From positions 7,735,501-7,799,500 of the forward strand of contig NZ_CP108644.1 in the NCBI RefSeq assembly GCF_041435495.1: DNA of 64,000 nt. The letters are read 5' to 3'. The translations under genes and the position numbers were made by a program. The notes below the pieces were generated by a model. The model was given only the letters and a program-made list of their open reading frames with translations, was not told where the DNA came from and ran no database searches. Shown here piece by piece: positions 23,541-34,300 of this stretch; position 1 is the first letter of the stretch, and every line of letters begins with the position of its first letter. The stretch comes from Streptomyces sp. NBC_01116 (GTDB taxonomy: Bacteria > Actinomycetota > Actinomycetes > Streptomycetales > Streptomycetaceae).

Positions 23541-24503
23541 CCAGCGCTCGGGGACGGCGGCGGCGAGGCGGTCCCACTGCGCGGCGTCGAGGGTGTTGGC
23601 GTCGAGCAGCCGCAGGAGCGCGCGGCCGATCTCGGAGAACCGCAACGACGGATCGGTGCGCAGCGACAGCAGGAACCGCTCCCGTTCGGCGCGAGACGTG
23701 CCGTTGGCACCGTGGTCACCGCCGACGCCGTCGCCCGGTGCGTCGTTTCCCGGTGTGCTGTTTTCCGGTAGCTCGCTTTCCGTGCGGTGCTCGGCGGAAA
23801 GGCGATGCCGCGATGGAATGGGATTCTCGCCGCGGCGCATTCTTTCCCGGACATCCCGGGCGGTGCCGACCGATATTCCGGCGATGCGGGCGACCGCCCG
23901 CAACGAAAGATCTGGATTGTTCGAGATCGCCCGACTCGCCGTCATGCGTCCGTGCGAGGCGTCGAGTGGCCGCACTTTCCCGTCGCGGCCGAGGCGGGTG
24001 TGCAACTGAGTCGTTTCCCCGGTTGTACGCTGCCGGATCGCGGCCACCGTCTTGGTGGACAATCCGGCCGTCGCCGCGATCAGGCGGTCCGAGAAGTGCG
24101 GATGCGACGAGAGGATCCGGGAGGCGGCCGCGGTGCGGTCGGCCAGCGTCAGCGGCAACCCCTGGCCCACGTTGGCGCTCACGGCCAGGACGAACGCGTC
24201 CTCCTCGGTGCCGTCGACGAACCGCGCACCGATGGTGGCGTCCCCGCGCAGCCTGGCCGCACGCAGGCGGTGCTCGCCGTCGACCACCCGCATGGTCGGC
24301 CGGTGCACGAGGATCGGCGGGAGGGCGTCCGGGCACTGCGCGAGCGTGCTGACGTGGTCGGGACAGGAGCCGGCGACCCGCACGAGACACGTTTCGGTCA
24401 ACTGGTCGACCGGCACGAGACATGTGTCGGTCGGCTGGTCGACCGGCGCGAACGTCGTCGGTGGCGTGTCCCCCGGTCGCGTACCCGGCGATGTCCCGCT
24501 CAT
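23448..24503 (-). CDS. StrR/NovG-type pathway activator (ParB-like domain with helix-turn-helix)
   Basis: A 351-residue DNA-binding protein. The ParB-like part is at about residues 57-110 (RVVDGEHRLRAARLRG, VLAVSANVGQGLPL), then a helix-turn-helix at about 120-150 (RLIAATAGLSTKTVAAIRQR) and a second possible one near 190-210 (LRAVARIAGISVGTARDV). StrR, NovG and Bbr activators of antibiotic clusters share this plan, so this is the likely cluster-situated regulator. The ATG at 24503 has GGAGGAG 6 nt upstream. Its 3' end overlaps the MFS gene. The N-terminus has two direct 11-residue repeats. No in-frame TTA codon was seen. Confidence 0.87.
   Translation of the reverse strand: MSGTSPGTRPGDTPPTTFAPVDQPTDTCLVPVDQLTETCLVRVAGSCPDHVSTLAQCPDALPPILVHRPTMRVVDGEHRLRAARLRGDATIGARFVDGTEEDAFVLAVSANVGQGLPLTLADRTAAASRILSSHPHFSDRLIAATAGLSTKTVAAIRQRTTGETTQLHTRLGRDGKVRPLDASHGRMTASRAISNNPDLSLRAVARIAGISVGTARDVRERMRRGENPIPSRHRLSAEHRTESELPENSTPGNDAPGDGVGGDHGANGTSRAERERFLLSLRTDPSLRFSEIGRALLRLLDANTLDAAQWDRLAAAVPERWSPVVADLARDCAADWSALACRVRDQVRAGA
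24381..24446 (-). repeat. two tandem 33-bp repeats in the activator gene
   Basis: They encode PVDQPTDTCLV followed by PVDQLTETCLV (residues 20-41), differing at two positions. The duplication lies in the variable N-terminal region before the ParB-like domain and each copy supplies one Cys. A functional role is not known. Confidence 0.75.
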
Positions 24504-24517
24504 CCGAACTCCTCCAG

Positions 24518-24554
24518 ATGGGCCAACCCATTTCCGGGCGCGACGTGGTCGCGC
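24518..24554 (-). promoter_or_regulatory. hairpins in the activator mRNA leader
   Basis: Two inverted repeats lie just upstream of the ribosome site of the StrR-type gene. They are ATGGG/CCCAT around CCAA (24518-24531) and a perfect 7-bp GCGCGAC/GTCGCGC around GTG (24538-24554). They could influence translation or bind a protein. The wider 24504-24733 region is less GC-rich than its surroundings and must hold the divergent promoters of the activator and the NRPS operon. Confidence 0.35.
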
Positions 24555-24733
24555 TCGGCGGCGCGTAACCGATCAGATCTCGGGAAGCGGCTACAAGATA
24601 CTGGCCAGGTTATGGCACCGAACAGACCGGCGAGACAAAGTTTCCCTTAGTAAGTTCTCATGATTGCCCGGTGGTCGGCGCATCGGGTGAGCGTCCGAGT
24701 AAGTACCTCGTCACCCTCGTTGACATCGATCTG

Positions 24734-26524
24734 ATGGATGAGACAGAGTTCCCTTGTTCCTCCAATGGATTTCCGTGGGTCACGGAGTGTGAAACGGCAG
24801 TGGACGCGCGAATAGATACGGTGAATTCCTTTCCGGCCGGGACGATGGTGGGGATGTTCCGGAGCCAGGTCGCCCGGGCCCCGGAGGCGGTCGCGGTGGT
24901 CGCCGCCGACGGCACGCTCTCCTACGGTGAACTCGACGCCCGCGCTCGTGCGGTGGCGGGAGTGCTGCGGGACCGCGGGATCGGGCCGGACGACCTCGTG
25001 GCCGTCGCGATCCCGCGCGGAGCGGACATGGTGGTGGCCGTCGTCGCCGTCCTCGCCGCCGGAGCCGCGTACCTGCCGGTCGACTCCGCCCAACCGCGGG
25101 ACCGGGTGGCCGCCGTGCTCGCCGACGCCTGCCCCGCCCTGGTGCTGACAGCGGGGGAGCTGCGGGCGCTGGAGGCCGCGACGGCGTCCCCCGCCCCGGT
25201 GGCGGAACCCGATCCGGCGTGCGCCGCCTACGTCATCCACACCTCCGGCTCGACCGGAAAGCCCAAGGGCGTGGTCGTTCCCCATGCGGGGATCGTTCAT
25301 CTCGTCGCGGCGCAACGGGAACGCTTCGACGTCCGACCGGGCGCCCGGGTGCTGCAGTACGCGTCGGTCGGCTTCGACGTGGCCGTCGCCGACCTGTGCA
25401 TGGCGCTGCTCACCGGGGCCACGCTCGTTCTCGCGCCGCCCGAGGGCCTTCCGCCCGGCGAACCGTTCGCCCGGTTCATCGCCGAGCACGGCGTCACCCA
25501 TGTGTGCATGCCACCGAGCGCACTCGCCGCCCAGCCGGACCTGGCGCTGCCCTCGGTCGCCTGCCTGATCGTCGCGGGGGAGGCGCTGGGCCCGGACCTC
25601 GTCGCCCGGTGGTCCGCCGGCCGCCGGATGATCAACGCCTACGGCCCGACCGAGACGACCGCGTGCGCCACCATGAGCGCGCCGCTCGCCGACGGCCCGG
25701 TGGTGCCGATCGGGACGGCGATCCCCGGCACCGGCCTACGGGTGCTGGACGAGACGTGCGCCCCGGCCGCCGAGGGCGAGCTGTACATCGGCGGCGCCGG
25801 GGTCGCGCGCGGCTATCTGGGCCGTCCCGGGCCGACCGCGGAGCGGTTCGTCGCCGACCCGTGGGGTCCGCCCGGGTCGCGCATGTTCCGCACCGGTGAC
25901 CTGGTCCGCGTGCTGCCGGGCGGTGAACTGCTGTTCCTCGGCCGGGCCGACGACCAGGTGAAGATCCGCGGCCACCGGGTCGAACCGGCCGAGGTGGAGG
26001 CCGTGCTCGGCGCTCACCCGGCGGTGGCGCGGGCGGCGGTCGTCGCCCGTTCCGGTCCGCTCGGCGCCTACCTGGTGGGCTACGTGCTGCCGCGCGGGGT
26101 GAGCGTGCCGGACCTGCGCGCGCACCTCGCCGAGCGGCTGCCGGCCCACCTCGTCCCGGACCTGATCGAGGTGGTCGGGCACTTCCCGTCCACCCCCAAC
26201 GGGAAGCTGGACCGGGCCGCGTTCGCCGCCCCCGCGCCGCGGGCGTCGGGCGCGCTCGTCGATGACCTGGCCCGGTTGTTCGCCGAGGTGCTGTCGGTGG
26301 ACGCGGTCGCGCCGGACGACGACTTCTTCGCTCTCGGCGGTACCTCGCTCACGGCCACCGCGCTGGTCAGCCGGATCCGGGTCGAACTGGCCGTGGACGC
26401 GTCCGTGGCCGGCGTGTTCGACGCCTCCACACCCGCCGATCTCGCCGAAGCCCTGTCCACGAACGGCCCGACGGACCCGGCCGACGCGCCGGACCCGGTC
26501 GACTCGGCCCGGGGCCGGACATGA
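24734..26524 (+). CDS. free-standing NRPS adenylation-carrier (A-T) didomain protein
   Basis: About 596 residues. The A domain spans about 40-500, with HTSGSTGKPKG (A3), NAYGPTETT (A5), YRTGD-like FRTGD (A7) and the catalytic Lys in NGKLDR (A10). A carrier domain follows with the phosphopantetheine Ser in FFALGGTSLTA. The substrate code I extract by hand is D-V-A-C-I-A-A-A-C-K, close in shape to the Phe code but not one I can assign; an aromatic or hydrophobic substrate is likely. The start is uncertain: ATG 24734 has no clear ribosome site, GTG 24800 has GGAG about 12 nt upstream, and GTG 24671 is also in frame. It leads the six-gene plus-strand operon and probably loads the first building block. 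Confidence 0.88.
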   Translation: MDETEFPCSSNGFPWVTECETAVDARIDTVNSFPAGTMVGMFRSQVARAPEAVAVVAADGTLSYGELDARARAVAGVLRDRGIGPDDLVAVAIPRGADMVVAVVAVLAAGAAYLPVDSAQPRDRVAAVLADACPALVLTAGELRALEAATASPAPVAEPDPACAAYVIHTSGSTGKPKGVVVPHAGIVHLVAAQRERFDVRPGARVLQYASVGFDVAVADLCMALLTGATLVLAPPEGLPPGEPFARFIAEHGVTHVCMPPSALAAQPDLALPSVACLIVAGEALGPDLVARWSAGRRMINAYGPTETTACATMSAPLADGPVVPIGTAIPGTGLRVLDETCAPAAEGELYIGGAGVARGYLGRPGPTAERFVADPWGPPGSRMFRTGDLVRVLPGGELLFLGRADDQVKIRGHRVEPAEVEAVLGAHPAVARAAVVARSGPLGAYLVGYVLPRGVSVPDLRAHLAERLPAHLVPDLIEVVGHFPSTPNGKLDRAAFAAPAPRASGALVDDLARLFAEVLSVDAVAPDDDFFALGGTSLTATALVSRIRVELAVDASVAGVFDASTPADLAEALSTNGPTDPADAPDPVDSARGRT

Positions 26525-27798
26525 ACGTCGTCATCGTCGGGGCGGGCATGGCCGGCACCATGCTGGCGATCCGGCTGGCCCGCCGCGGCCACCGGGTGGA
26601 CGTGGTGGAGCGGCGCGGCGACCCGCGCGGCAGGAGCGGCCCGGAAGCCGCGTCGATCAGTGTCGGGCTGTCCGAACGCGGGCGGGCGGCGTTGCGCGAC
26701 ATCGGCCTCCTGGAGGAGGCCCTGGCCGAAGCGGTTCCCATGCGCGGGCGGACCGTCCACGTCGGCGGCCGGGTCACCCACCAGCCCTACGGCGCGGACG
26801 ACACCGAGGTGCTGCACGCGGTCCGCCGCCACGACCTCAACATCGCCCTGCTCGACGCCGCCGCATCGGCTCCCCGGGTGCGGCTGTGGTTCGGGCAGCG
26901 CGTCACCGGCCTGGCCGGTACCGAGGTGCGGACCCCGGACCGGACGTTCCGGGCGGATCTCGTGGTGGGCGCGGACGGCGCGTACTCGACCGTGCGTACG
27001 CATCTGCACCGCCGGGTGCGCGCCGAGTTCCACCTGACGCACCTGGACTGGGGCTACCGGGAGTTCACCATCCCGGCCGTCGACCGACCGGAGGCGTTGC
27101 ACGTGTGGCCGAGCCGGCGGGGCCTGGTGGTGGCGCACCCCAACCCGGACGGCTCGCTGACCGGCACGGTGTTCCTGCCGTTCGACGGCGCCACCGGGTT
27201 CTCCGGGCTGCGCGACCCGGCGCGGGCCGGGGCGTTCCTGGCCGAGGAGTTCGGCGACCTGGCCGACCTGGTGCCGGACCTGGTCACGCAGTTCCTCGCG
27301 CACGAACCGGGCAGCCTGGTGTCGGTGCGTACCGCGCCGTGGCAGCACGACCGTGTCGTCCTCGTCGGCGACGCCGCGCACGCCGTGTTCCCGTTCTACG
27401 GCCAGGGGATGAACGCCGCGTTCGAGGACTGCGCGGTGCTCGACGCGTGTCTCGCCGAGCACGCCCCGGGCGACGCGCTCGCCGCGTTCGAGGCCCGCCG
27501 CCGTCCGCACACCGACGTGCTCGCCGAGTTGTCCGCGCGCAACTTCGTGGAGCTGCGCGACCGGGTGCGGTCACCGGTGTTCCTGGCCCGCAAGCGGATC
27601 GACTTCGTGCTCGCCCGTCTGATACCGGGGTGGCGGACGCTGTACGCGATGGTCAGCCACAGCAGCCTCCCGTACGGCGACGCGCTCGCCCGGGCCCGCC
27701 GCCAGGACCGCCTCCTCGGCGGACTCGCCGGACTCGGCGGGCTCGGTGGGCTCACGTTGCTCGCCGCGGCGCGGCGGAAGCGGAGCGGGCGATGCTGA
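26521..27798 (+). CDS. FAD monooxygenase resembling kynurenine 3-monooxygenase
   Basis: A 425-residue flavoprotein. It has the FAD-binding GAGMAGTMLAIRLARRG (about 7-23), the aromatic hydroxylase motif VVGADGAYSTVR, and GDAAHAVFPFYGQGMNAAFEDC near 285-306. LHVWPSRRG, PNPDGSLTGTVFLPF and a YREFTIP segment resemble kynurenine 3-monooxygenase more than other aromatic hydroxylases. The C-terminus carries a hydrophobic, Gly/Leu-rich tail, as in membrane-attached KMOs. It probably ortho-hydroxylates kynurenine, tryptophan or a related aromatic unit. No tryptophan dioxygenase or kynureninase gene is in the window. It overlaps the A-T gene by ATGA. Confidence 0.85.
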   Translation: MNVVIVGAGMAGTMLAIRLARRGHRVDVVERRGDPRGRSGPEAASISVGLSERGRAALRDIGLLEEALAEAVPMRGRTVHVGGRVTHQPYGADDTEVLHAVRRHDLNIALLDAAASAPRVRLWFGQRVTGLAGTEVRTPDRTFRADLVVGADGAYSTVRTHLHRRVRAEFHLTHLDWGYREFTIPAVDRPEALHVWPSRRGLVVAHPNPDGSLTGTVFLPFDGATGFSGLRDPARAGAFLAEEFGDLADLVPDLVTQFLAHEPGSLVSVRTAPWQHDRVVLVGDAAHAVFPFYGQGMNAAFEDCAVLDACLAEHAPGDALAAFEARRRPHTDVLAELSARNFVELRDRVRSPVFLARKRIDFVLARLIPGWRTLYAMVSHSSLPYGDALARARRQDRLLGGLAGLGGLGGLTLLAAARRKRSGRC

Positions 27799-28364
27799 GG
27801 CACCCGGCGGGCGACGTCACGCTGTTCGAGCCGGATCACCCGGACCTGCCGGCCGCCGCCGCTGTGGTGCTGGCGTGGGCGCGGTCCTACCTGTGCCGAC
27901 CCCACCCCGAGCTGGGGAGGGGCGGCGACGTCTGCCCGTACACGGCCGTCTCGCTGGAACGGGGCGGGCTCTTCCTCGCCGTACACCCCGGACGGCCGGA
28001 CCTGTGGGCCGTACTGACCGCCTACCGCGACTGGTTCCCCGACCTGCCGCCGCGTGAGGGGCCGGGGGCCAGATACCGGACGGTCCTGGTGGTGCTGCCG
28101 GACGCCACGCCCGGGGAGATCGACCGCGCACAGCGGGAGTTGAAGCACGGATTCGTGGAACGCGGCCTGATGATCGGTGAGTTCCACCCGGGGCCGCCGT
28201 CCGCGCCCGGCCTGTGGAACGCGGACTTCCGGCCGATGCGCAGCCCGCTGCCGTTGCTGGCGGTGCGGCACATGGTGGCCGCCGACGCGCCGTTCCTGCG
28301 GGCGGACCCGGAGCATCTGGCTGCCTACCGGCGCCGGTTCGGGGACCGGGGTGCCAACCGATGA
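27792..28364 (+). CDS. DUF6875-like protein
   Basis: A 190-residue soluble protein of a family I recognise as DUF6875: DVCPYTAVSLERGGLFLAV, VLVVLPDATPGEIDRAQREL, then GLMIGEFHPGPPSAPGLWN and RSPLPLLAVRHMVAADAPFL. The biochemical role is unknown. Its position between the monooxygenase and the NRPS, with overlapping stops and starts on both sides, argues for a role in assembly or tailoring. The conserved Cys, His and Asp residues could form an active or metal site. Confidence 0.7.
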   Translation: MLRHPAGDVTLFEPDHPDLPAAAAVVLAWARSYLCRPHPELGRGGDVCPYTAVSLERGGLFLAVHPGRPDLWAVLTAYRDWFPDLPPREGPGARYRTVLVVLPDATPGEIDRAQRELKHGFVERGLMIGEFHPGPPSAPGLWNADFRPMRSPLPLLAVRHMVAADAPFLRADPEHLAAYRRRFGDRGANR

Positions 28365-31300
28365 CGGCTCCGCTCCCGCCCGGGGCCCGACGGCTGTGGT
28401 TCCTTGAGGCGTTCGCCGATGGCGCACCCCTGCACAACAACCCGGCGGTGTTCCGGCTCGCCGGCCCCGTGTCGGTGGACGCGCTCCGGCGTGCGGCGGA
28501 TCTGGTGGTGGCCCGCCACCCGGCGCTGCGCACCACGTTCGACGAGGTCGACGGAGAGCCGGCCGGACGGGTGGGGCCGGTGGGCGCCGCGGATGTCGTG
28601 GTGCTGACGGTGCCCGCCGCGGACGCCGAGGCGTTCGCCGTGCGGGCCGCACGGGAGCCGTTCGACCTGCGCACCGGGCCGCTGTTCCGGATCCGTCTGG
28701 GCCGGATCACGCCGACCGACCACATCCTGGTGATCAATACGCATCACGCGGTCGTCGACGGCAGGTCGCTGTCGGTGCTGTGCGAGGAGATCAGCATCCT
28801 GTACGCCGACCCGGCCAGGCCGCTGCCGGGTCCCGGAGCGCCGCCGGGCGTCATCGACCACGACCCGTCCCGCCGGGCGTCCGATCTGGACGGTGTGCCG
28901 GACCTGCTCACCCTGCCCACCGACCGGCCCCGCCCCCGGATGCGCGCCTTCCGGGGAGAACTGCGCCGCCACACCGTCCCCGAGGGGCTCACCGCGCGGA
29001 TCGACGCGCTCGCCCGCGCCACGCGCGCCACCCCGTTCGTCGTGCTGCAGGCCGCGTACGCCGCCACGTTGGGCACGACGGCGGGTCAGGACGACGTGGT
29101 GGTCGCCACCCTGGTGTCCGGGCGGCCGGGGCCGGAGTACGCCGGTGTCGTCGGGATGTTCGTGAACCCGGTGCCGCTGCGGGTGGGGATCGGCGGCGAT
29201 CCGACGTTCCGCGAGCTGGTGGCCAGGGCCCGACGCGCGGTCGCGGCGGGACTCGGCGGCGCGGCGGTCCCGTTCGACCGGATCGTCGAGGCGGTCGGCG
29301 CCTCCCGCGACCCGAGCCACGCGCCGCTGTGCCAGGCGCACCTCGTGATGCAGGACCCACCCGAGGTGGCGCTCCCCGGAGTACGGGCCGACCGGATGCT
29401 GCCGGACACGGGCACGGCCGACGTCGACCTCACCGTGATGGTGGAGTCCGGCGGCGCGGAGATGGCCGTGGTCACCGAGCACGACACGGACCTGTTCGAC
29501 GGGGCGACGGTCGACGGTGTCGCCGCGCGGCTGCTGGCCTTGCTGGACCGTGCGTGCGCCGACCCCGACCGCCGGTTGTCGGCGCTGACGGCAGGGACTT
29601 CGGTGGTGGCCGGGCCGGTCGCCGGTCCTGCCGGTGCCCCGGCGCCGTCGACCGTGCTGGAGATGATCCGGTTCGGTGCGGACCGCCTCGCGGTGGGGGA
29701 GCTGTCCTACGCCGAGCTGGAGCGCCGTTCGGCTGCTCTGGCCTCGGTGCTGCGGGCGGAGGGCGCCGGGCCGGAGGCGTGGGTCGCGGTGGACCTGCCG
29801 CGTGGCCCGGACCTGGTGGTGGCCATCCTCGGAATCTGGCGGGCGGGCGCGGTGTACGTGCCGGTGGAGCCGCTGTGGCCCGAGCCGAGGCGCCGGGCCG
29901 TCACCGGGGCCGCCCGCATCGTGCTGACCGGGATCCCGGAGCTGCCGGAGGAGTTCGAGCGGGTCGATCCCGCGATCGCCCCCGAGTCACTGGCGTACGT
30001 GTTCCACACGTCCGGGTCGACCGGCCGCCCGAAGGCGGTGGGCGTGCCGCACCGCGCGGTGGCCGGGATGCTGGCCCGGTCGACGGCGTTGGTGGGGCTG
30101 GCCGCCGGGGACGTGGTGGCGGCCCTGACCTCCCCGGCGTTCGACATCTCGGTGTGGGAGCTGGTGGCGCCGCTGACGGTGGGCGCCCGGGTGGCACCCG
30201 TGCCCCCGGAGATCGTGGTGGACGGTCCCGCGCTGGCGCGGCGCCTGCGCGCCGAGGCGGTCACGGTCGTCCAGGTCACTCCCTCGGTGTGGGCGGTGCT
30301 GGCGGCGGCCGGGGGCGTGCCGGAGTGCGTGCGGGTCCGGGTGTCGATCGGGGAGGTGCTGACGCCGGAGCTGGCCGGGTCGCTGGGCGGGGCCGAGCTG
30401 TGGAACGCGTACGGCCCGACCGAGACGACGATCTGGTCGACCGCCGAACGGGTGCGCCGAGGCGGCCGGTTCGGCATCGGCGACCCGCTCGACGGCGTGG
30501 CCGTGCACCTGCTGAACGCGGGCCTGCGACCGGTCGACGACGACGTGGTCGGCGAGGTCTACCTGGGTGGTTTCCCACTGGCGCGCGGCTATCCCGGCGC
30601 GCCCGGCCGGTCGGCGACCAGGTTCGTCGCCGACCCGTTCTCACCGGTCCCCGGCGCGCGCATGTACGCGACGGGCGACCTGGCGCGGCGCCGCCCGGGC
30701 GGTGTCGTGGAGTTCGTCGGACGGGTCGACGCGCAGCTCAAGGTGCGCGGCCACCGGGTGGAACCGGCCGAGGTGGAGGCGGCGCTGCGGGCGGACCCGG
30801 AGGTCGCCGACGCCCGCGTGACCGGTGACGGTGACCGCTTGGTGGCCTACGTGATCCCGGCCGCCGGGCGGGCCCGCTGGCCGGGGGTGCGGGAGCGGCT
30901 GAGCCGTGTCCTCCCCGCCTACCTGGTGCCGTCGGTGATGGTGTCCGTGGACGCGTTCCCGTTGACCGGCTCCGGAAAGCTGAACGTACGCGCGCTGCCT
31001 CCACCGGTGGTGGATGCCGCCGCCGCTGCTCCCCGTCCGGGGCTGGAGACCACTGTCGCGGAGGTCTTCGCGGGTCTGCTGGGCCGCCCGGTCGACCGCG
31101 ACGACGACTTCTTCCTGTCCGGCGGACACTCCCTGGCGGCGGTGAAGGCCGTCGCCAGGATCGGGGCGTCGGCCGGCGTGGAGGTGACGATCAGAACCCT
31201 GTTCGCCCATCCCACCGTCGCCGCCCTGGCCGCCGCGGTCGACGCGGGCCGGGGCGATCCCCGTACTCCTGACCATGCGGGCCCGGGCGATCCCGGTACT

Positions 31301-34300
31301 CCGGACGACCAGGACGACCCCGGGGCGGTGCCCGCTCCACCAGGAGCGCTGTCCGGCCCGCAGCACGGGCTGTGGATCATCCACCAGGCCGGCCAGGACG
31401 ACGGCGCCTACGTCGTGCACGCCGCGGTCCGGCTGGAGGGTGCGCTCGACGAGGCGGACCTGCGGGCCAGGTTCGCCCACACCCTGGCCGCCCATCCTGT
31501 CCTGCGGTCCGCGATCGTCGTCCATGACGACACCCCGCGGCTGAGCGTGGCGCCCTGGACGGACGCGTGGCCGGCGAGGGCCTGGCGCACCACCGACCTG
31601 AGCGCTCACACGGACCCGTGGCCGGAGGCCGAACGCCTGGCCGCCCGGGACGCCGACCACCCCTTCGATCTGACCCGGCGCCCGTTGGTGCGGGCCCACC
31701 TGATCAGAACCGCCCCCACGACGCACCTCCTGACGATCACCGCCCACCACATCATCTGCGACGACACATCGATGTCGATCCTGCTGACGACCCTGACCAC
31801 CGCGGATCCGGCCTCCTCGCCCCTGCCCGGTGCCACGGACATCCAGGGACCGAGGACCGCGCCCGGCACGAGGACCGGCGCACCGGGTCCACCGGTCCAC
31901 GCGCCGGCCGCCGTGGGCCCCCGGCGACGAACCACCGAATACTGGGCCGAAGCACTCCGTGACGCCCCGCCTGCCTCCGGCCCCTCGCCGGACCACCCGT
32001 ACGGCACGGCCGGGGCTCCCACACCGGGCGGACCGCCGCACAGGGAATCCGCACCGGACCCGGAGTCCGGACTGCACGCCGAGTCCGGACAGCACCCGGG
32101 GTCCGGACCTGGCCCGGCTCACCCCCGCCGCGCGGGCGCCGCCCACGGTGTCACCCCCGGCCCCGCCCCCGGTGCCACTCACCGGTTCACCGTCCCGGCC
32201 GGCCTCGCCCGCCGCTTCGCCACCTGGTGCCGGGGCGAGCGGGCCACCACCTTCGCCGGTCTCCTCGCCGTCCTCGCCATCGTCTCCTCCACCCGGGACG
32301 GCGGCGTGGACCTCGTCGTCGGTGCCCCGGTCAGCACCCGCCCGGCCGGGTGGGACGACGTGATCGGCATGTTCGTCACGACCCTCCCGCTCCGCCTCCG
32401 TACGGACCGTCGAGCCACCCCCCGCGACCTGCTCGCCGACGCCACCGGGGTGGTGGCCGACGCGGTGGACCACGCCGACATCTCCCTGGCCGACATCCTC
32501 ACCGCGGTCCCCACCTCAAGGGAGGGCCACCCCCTGTTCCGGACGATGCTGGTGCTCAACCGCGAGACGGCCCCCGTCGCCTTCACCGGCCTGACCACCA
32601 CCCCGCTGCCGATCGACCGTGCCACCAGCCGCTTCGACCTCACCCTCCACATCAGGGAACGCGAGGGCGACTGGCCCGCCCTCATCGACTACCGCACCGA
32701 CCGGTACGCGGCGGACACGATCAGCAGGATCGCCGACCAGGTGCTGGCGGTCATGGCGGCCGTGGTCCGCCACCCCGGTCTTCCCCTGTCACACCTGGAC
32801 CTGTTGTCCCCGGCCGACAGCGCCGTCCACACCGCCCTCGACGTCCGGTCCGAGCCGGCCTCCCCCGGCGGACCGGACACGCCGTCCACCGGCCCGGCCG
32901 TCCCCACCGGGCAGGCGGCCACGACCGTCGTGGACCTGATCGCGGCCCACACCGCCCGGACCCCTGACGCCACAGCCGTCCTCGACCTGGCCGCCGCCCC
33001 TCTCACCTACCGCGACCTGGACCGCAGATCCTCGGCCGTCGCCCACCATCTGCGCGAGGCCGGCATCCGGAGCGAGGACCCGGTCGCGATCGCCATCCCG
33101 TCCGGAGCCGACGCGATCGTCGCGATCCTCGGTGTGCTCAAGGCGGGCGGATGCTTCGTTCCCATCGACCCCGCCCAGCCGCCCTCCCGCCAACAGGCCC
33201 TGATCACCGCCGCCGGTGCGAGGACCGTCCTGACCCGCGACGCCCTCCCCGCCACCGGCCACCACGAACCAACGCCCGTCCACCCGTCCCAGCTCGCCTA
33301 CGTCGTCCACACCTCCGGTTCCACCGGCGAACCCAAGGGCGTCGAGGTGCAGCACGACACGCTCCTCAACCTCACCACCGCGTTCATCGCCGAACACGGC
33401 CTCACCGCCGCGCACCGCCTCCTCATGGTCCCGCCCCCGCACTTCGACGCCGCGTTCGGCGACATCTTCCCGGTCCTCGCGGCCGGAGCCACCCTGGTCA
33501 TCCACCCCGACCCGGGCGGCCTCACCGGACCGGACCTCCTCGATCTCTGCGTCGAGCACCGCCTCTCCGCGGTGGACACGGCGGCTCCCCTCTGGCAGCG
33601 CTGGGTGGCCGATCTCGCCGGGAAACGCCTCCCGTTGGAGCTCATGATGGTCGGCGGCGACATCGTCCCGGCGGCGGCCGTCCGCGCGTGGGCGAAGCAC
33701 GGCATCCCCCTCCACAACCACTACGGCCCGACGGAAGCCACCGTCTGCGCGACCAGCCATCGCACCGTCGACGGCCGCGAGCAATCCACGCGACTGCCGA
33801 TCGGCCGCCCGTTGCGGAACGTCCGCGTCCGCCTCCTCGACCGGGCTCTGCGCCGGGTGCCCGTCGGCGTGGTCGGTGAGGTCTACATCGGAGGGACGGC
33901 GCCCGCCCGGGGGTACCGGGGAAACCCGGCCGCGACCGCCGGGGCGTTCCTCGCCGACCCGTACGGCGACCGTCCCGGCGCCCGCATGTACCGGACCGGC
34001 GACCTCGCCAGGCTGAACCGGCACGGCACGCTGGAGTTCGTCGGCCGGGCCGACGACCAGGTCAAGATCCGCGGCAACCGGGTGGAGCCGGGGGAGGTGG
34101 CGGCCGTGCTCGCCGCCCACCCGGCCGTCGCGGAGGCCGCGGTGGTGGCCAGGGGCGACCGCCTCATCGGCTACGTCGGCGCCCCGGCGGCCACCCCTGG
34201 ATCGCGGGTCGCCGTCCCGGACGGTCCCGGCCTGCGCGCCTTCTGCGCCGACCGCCTGCCCGCGCATCTCGTGCCGGACACCGTGGTCGTCCTCGACGCC

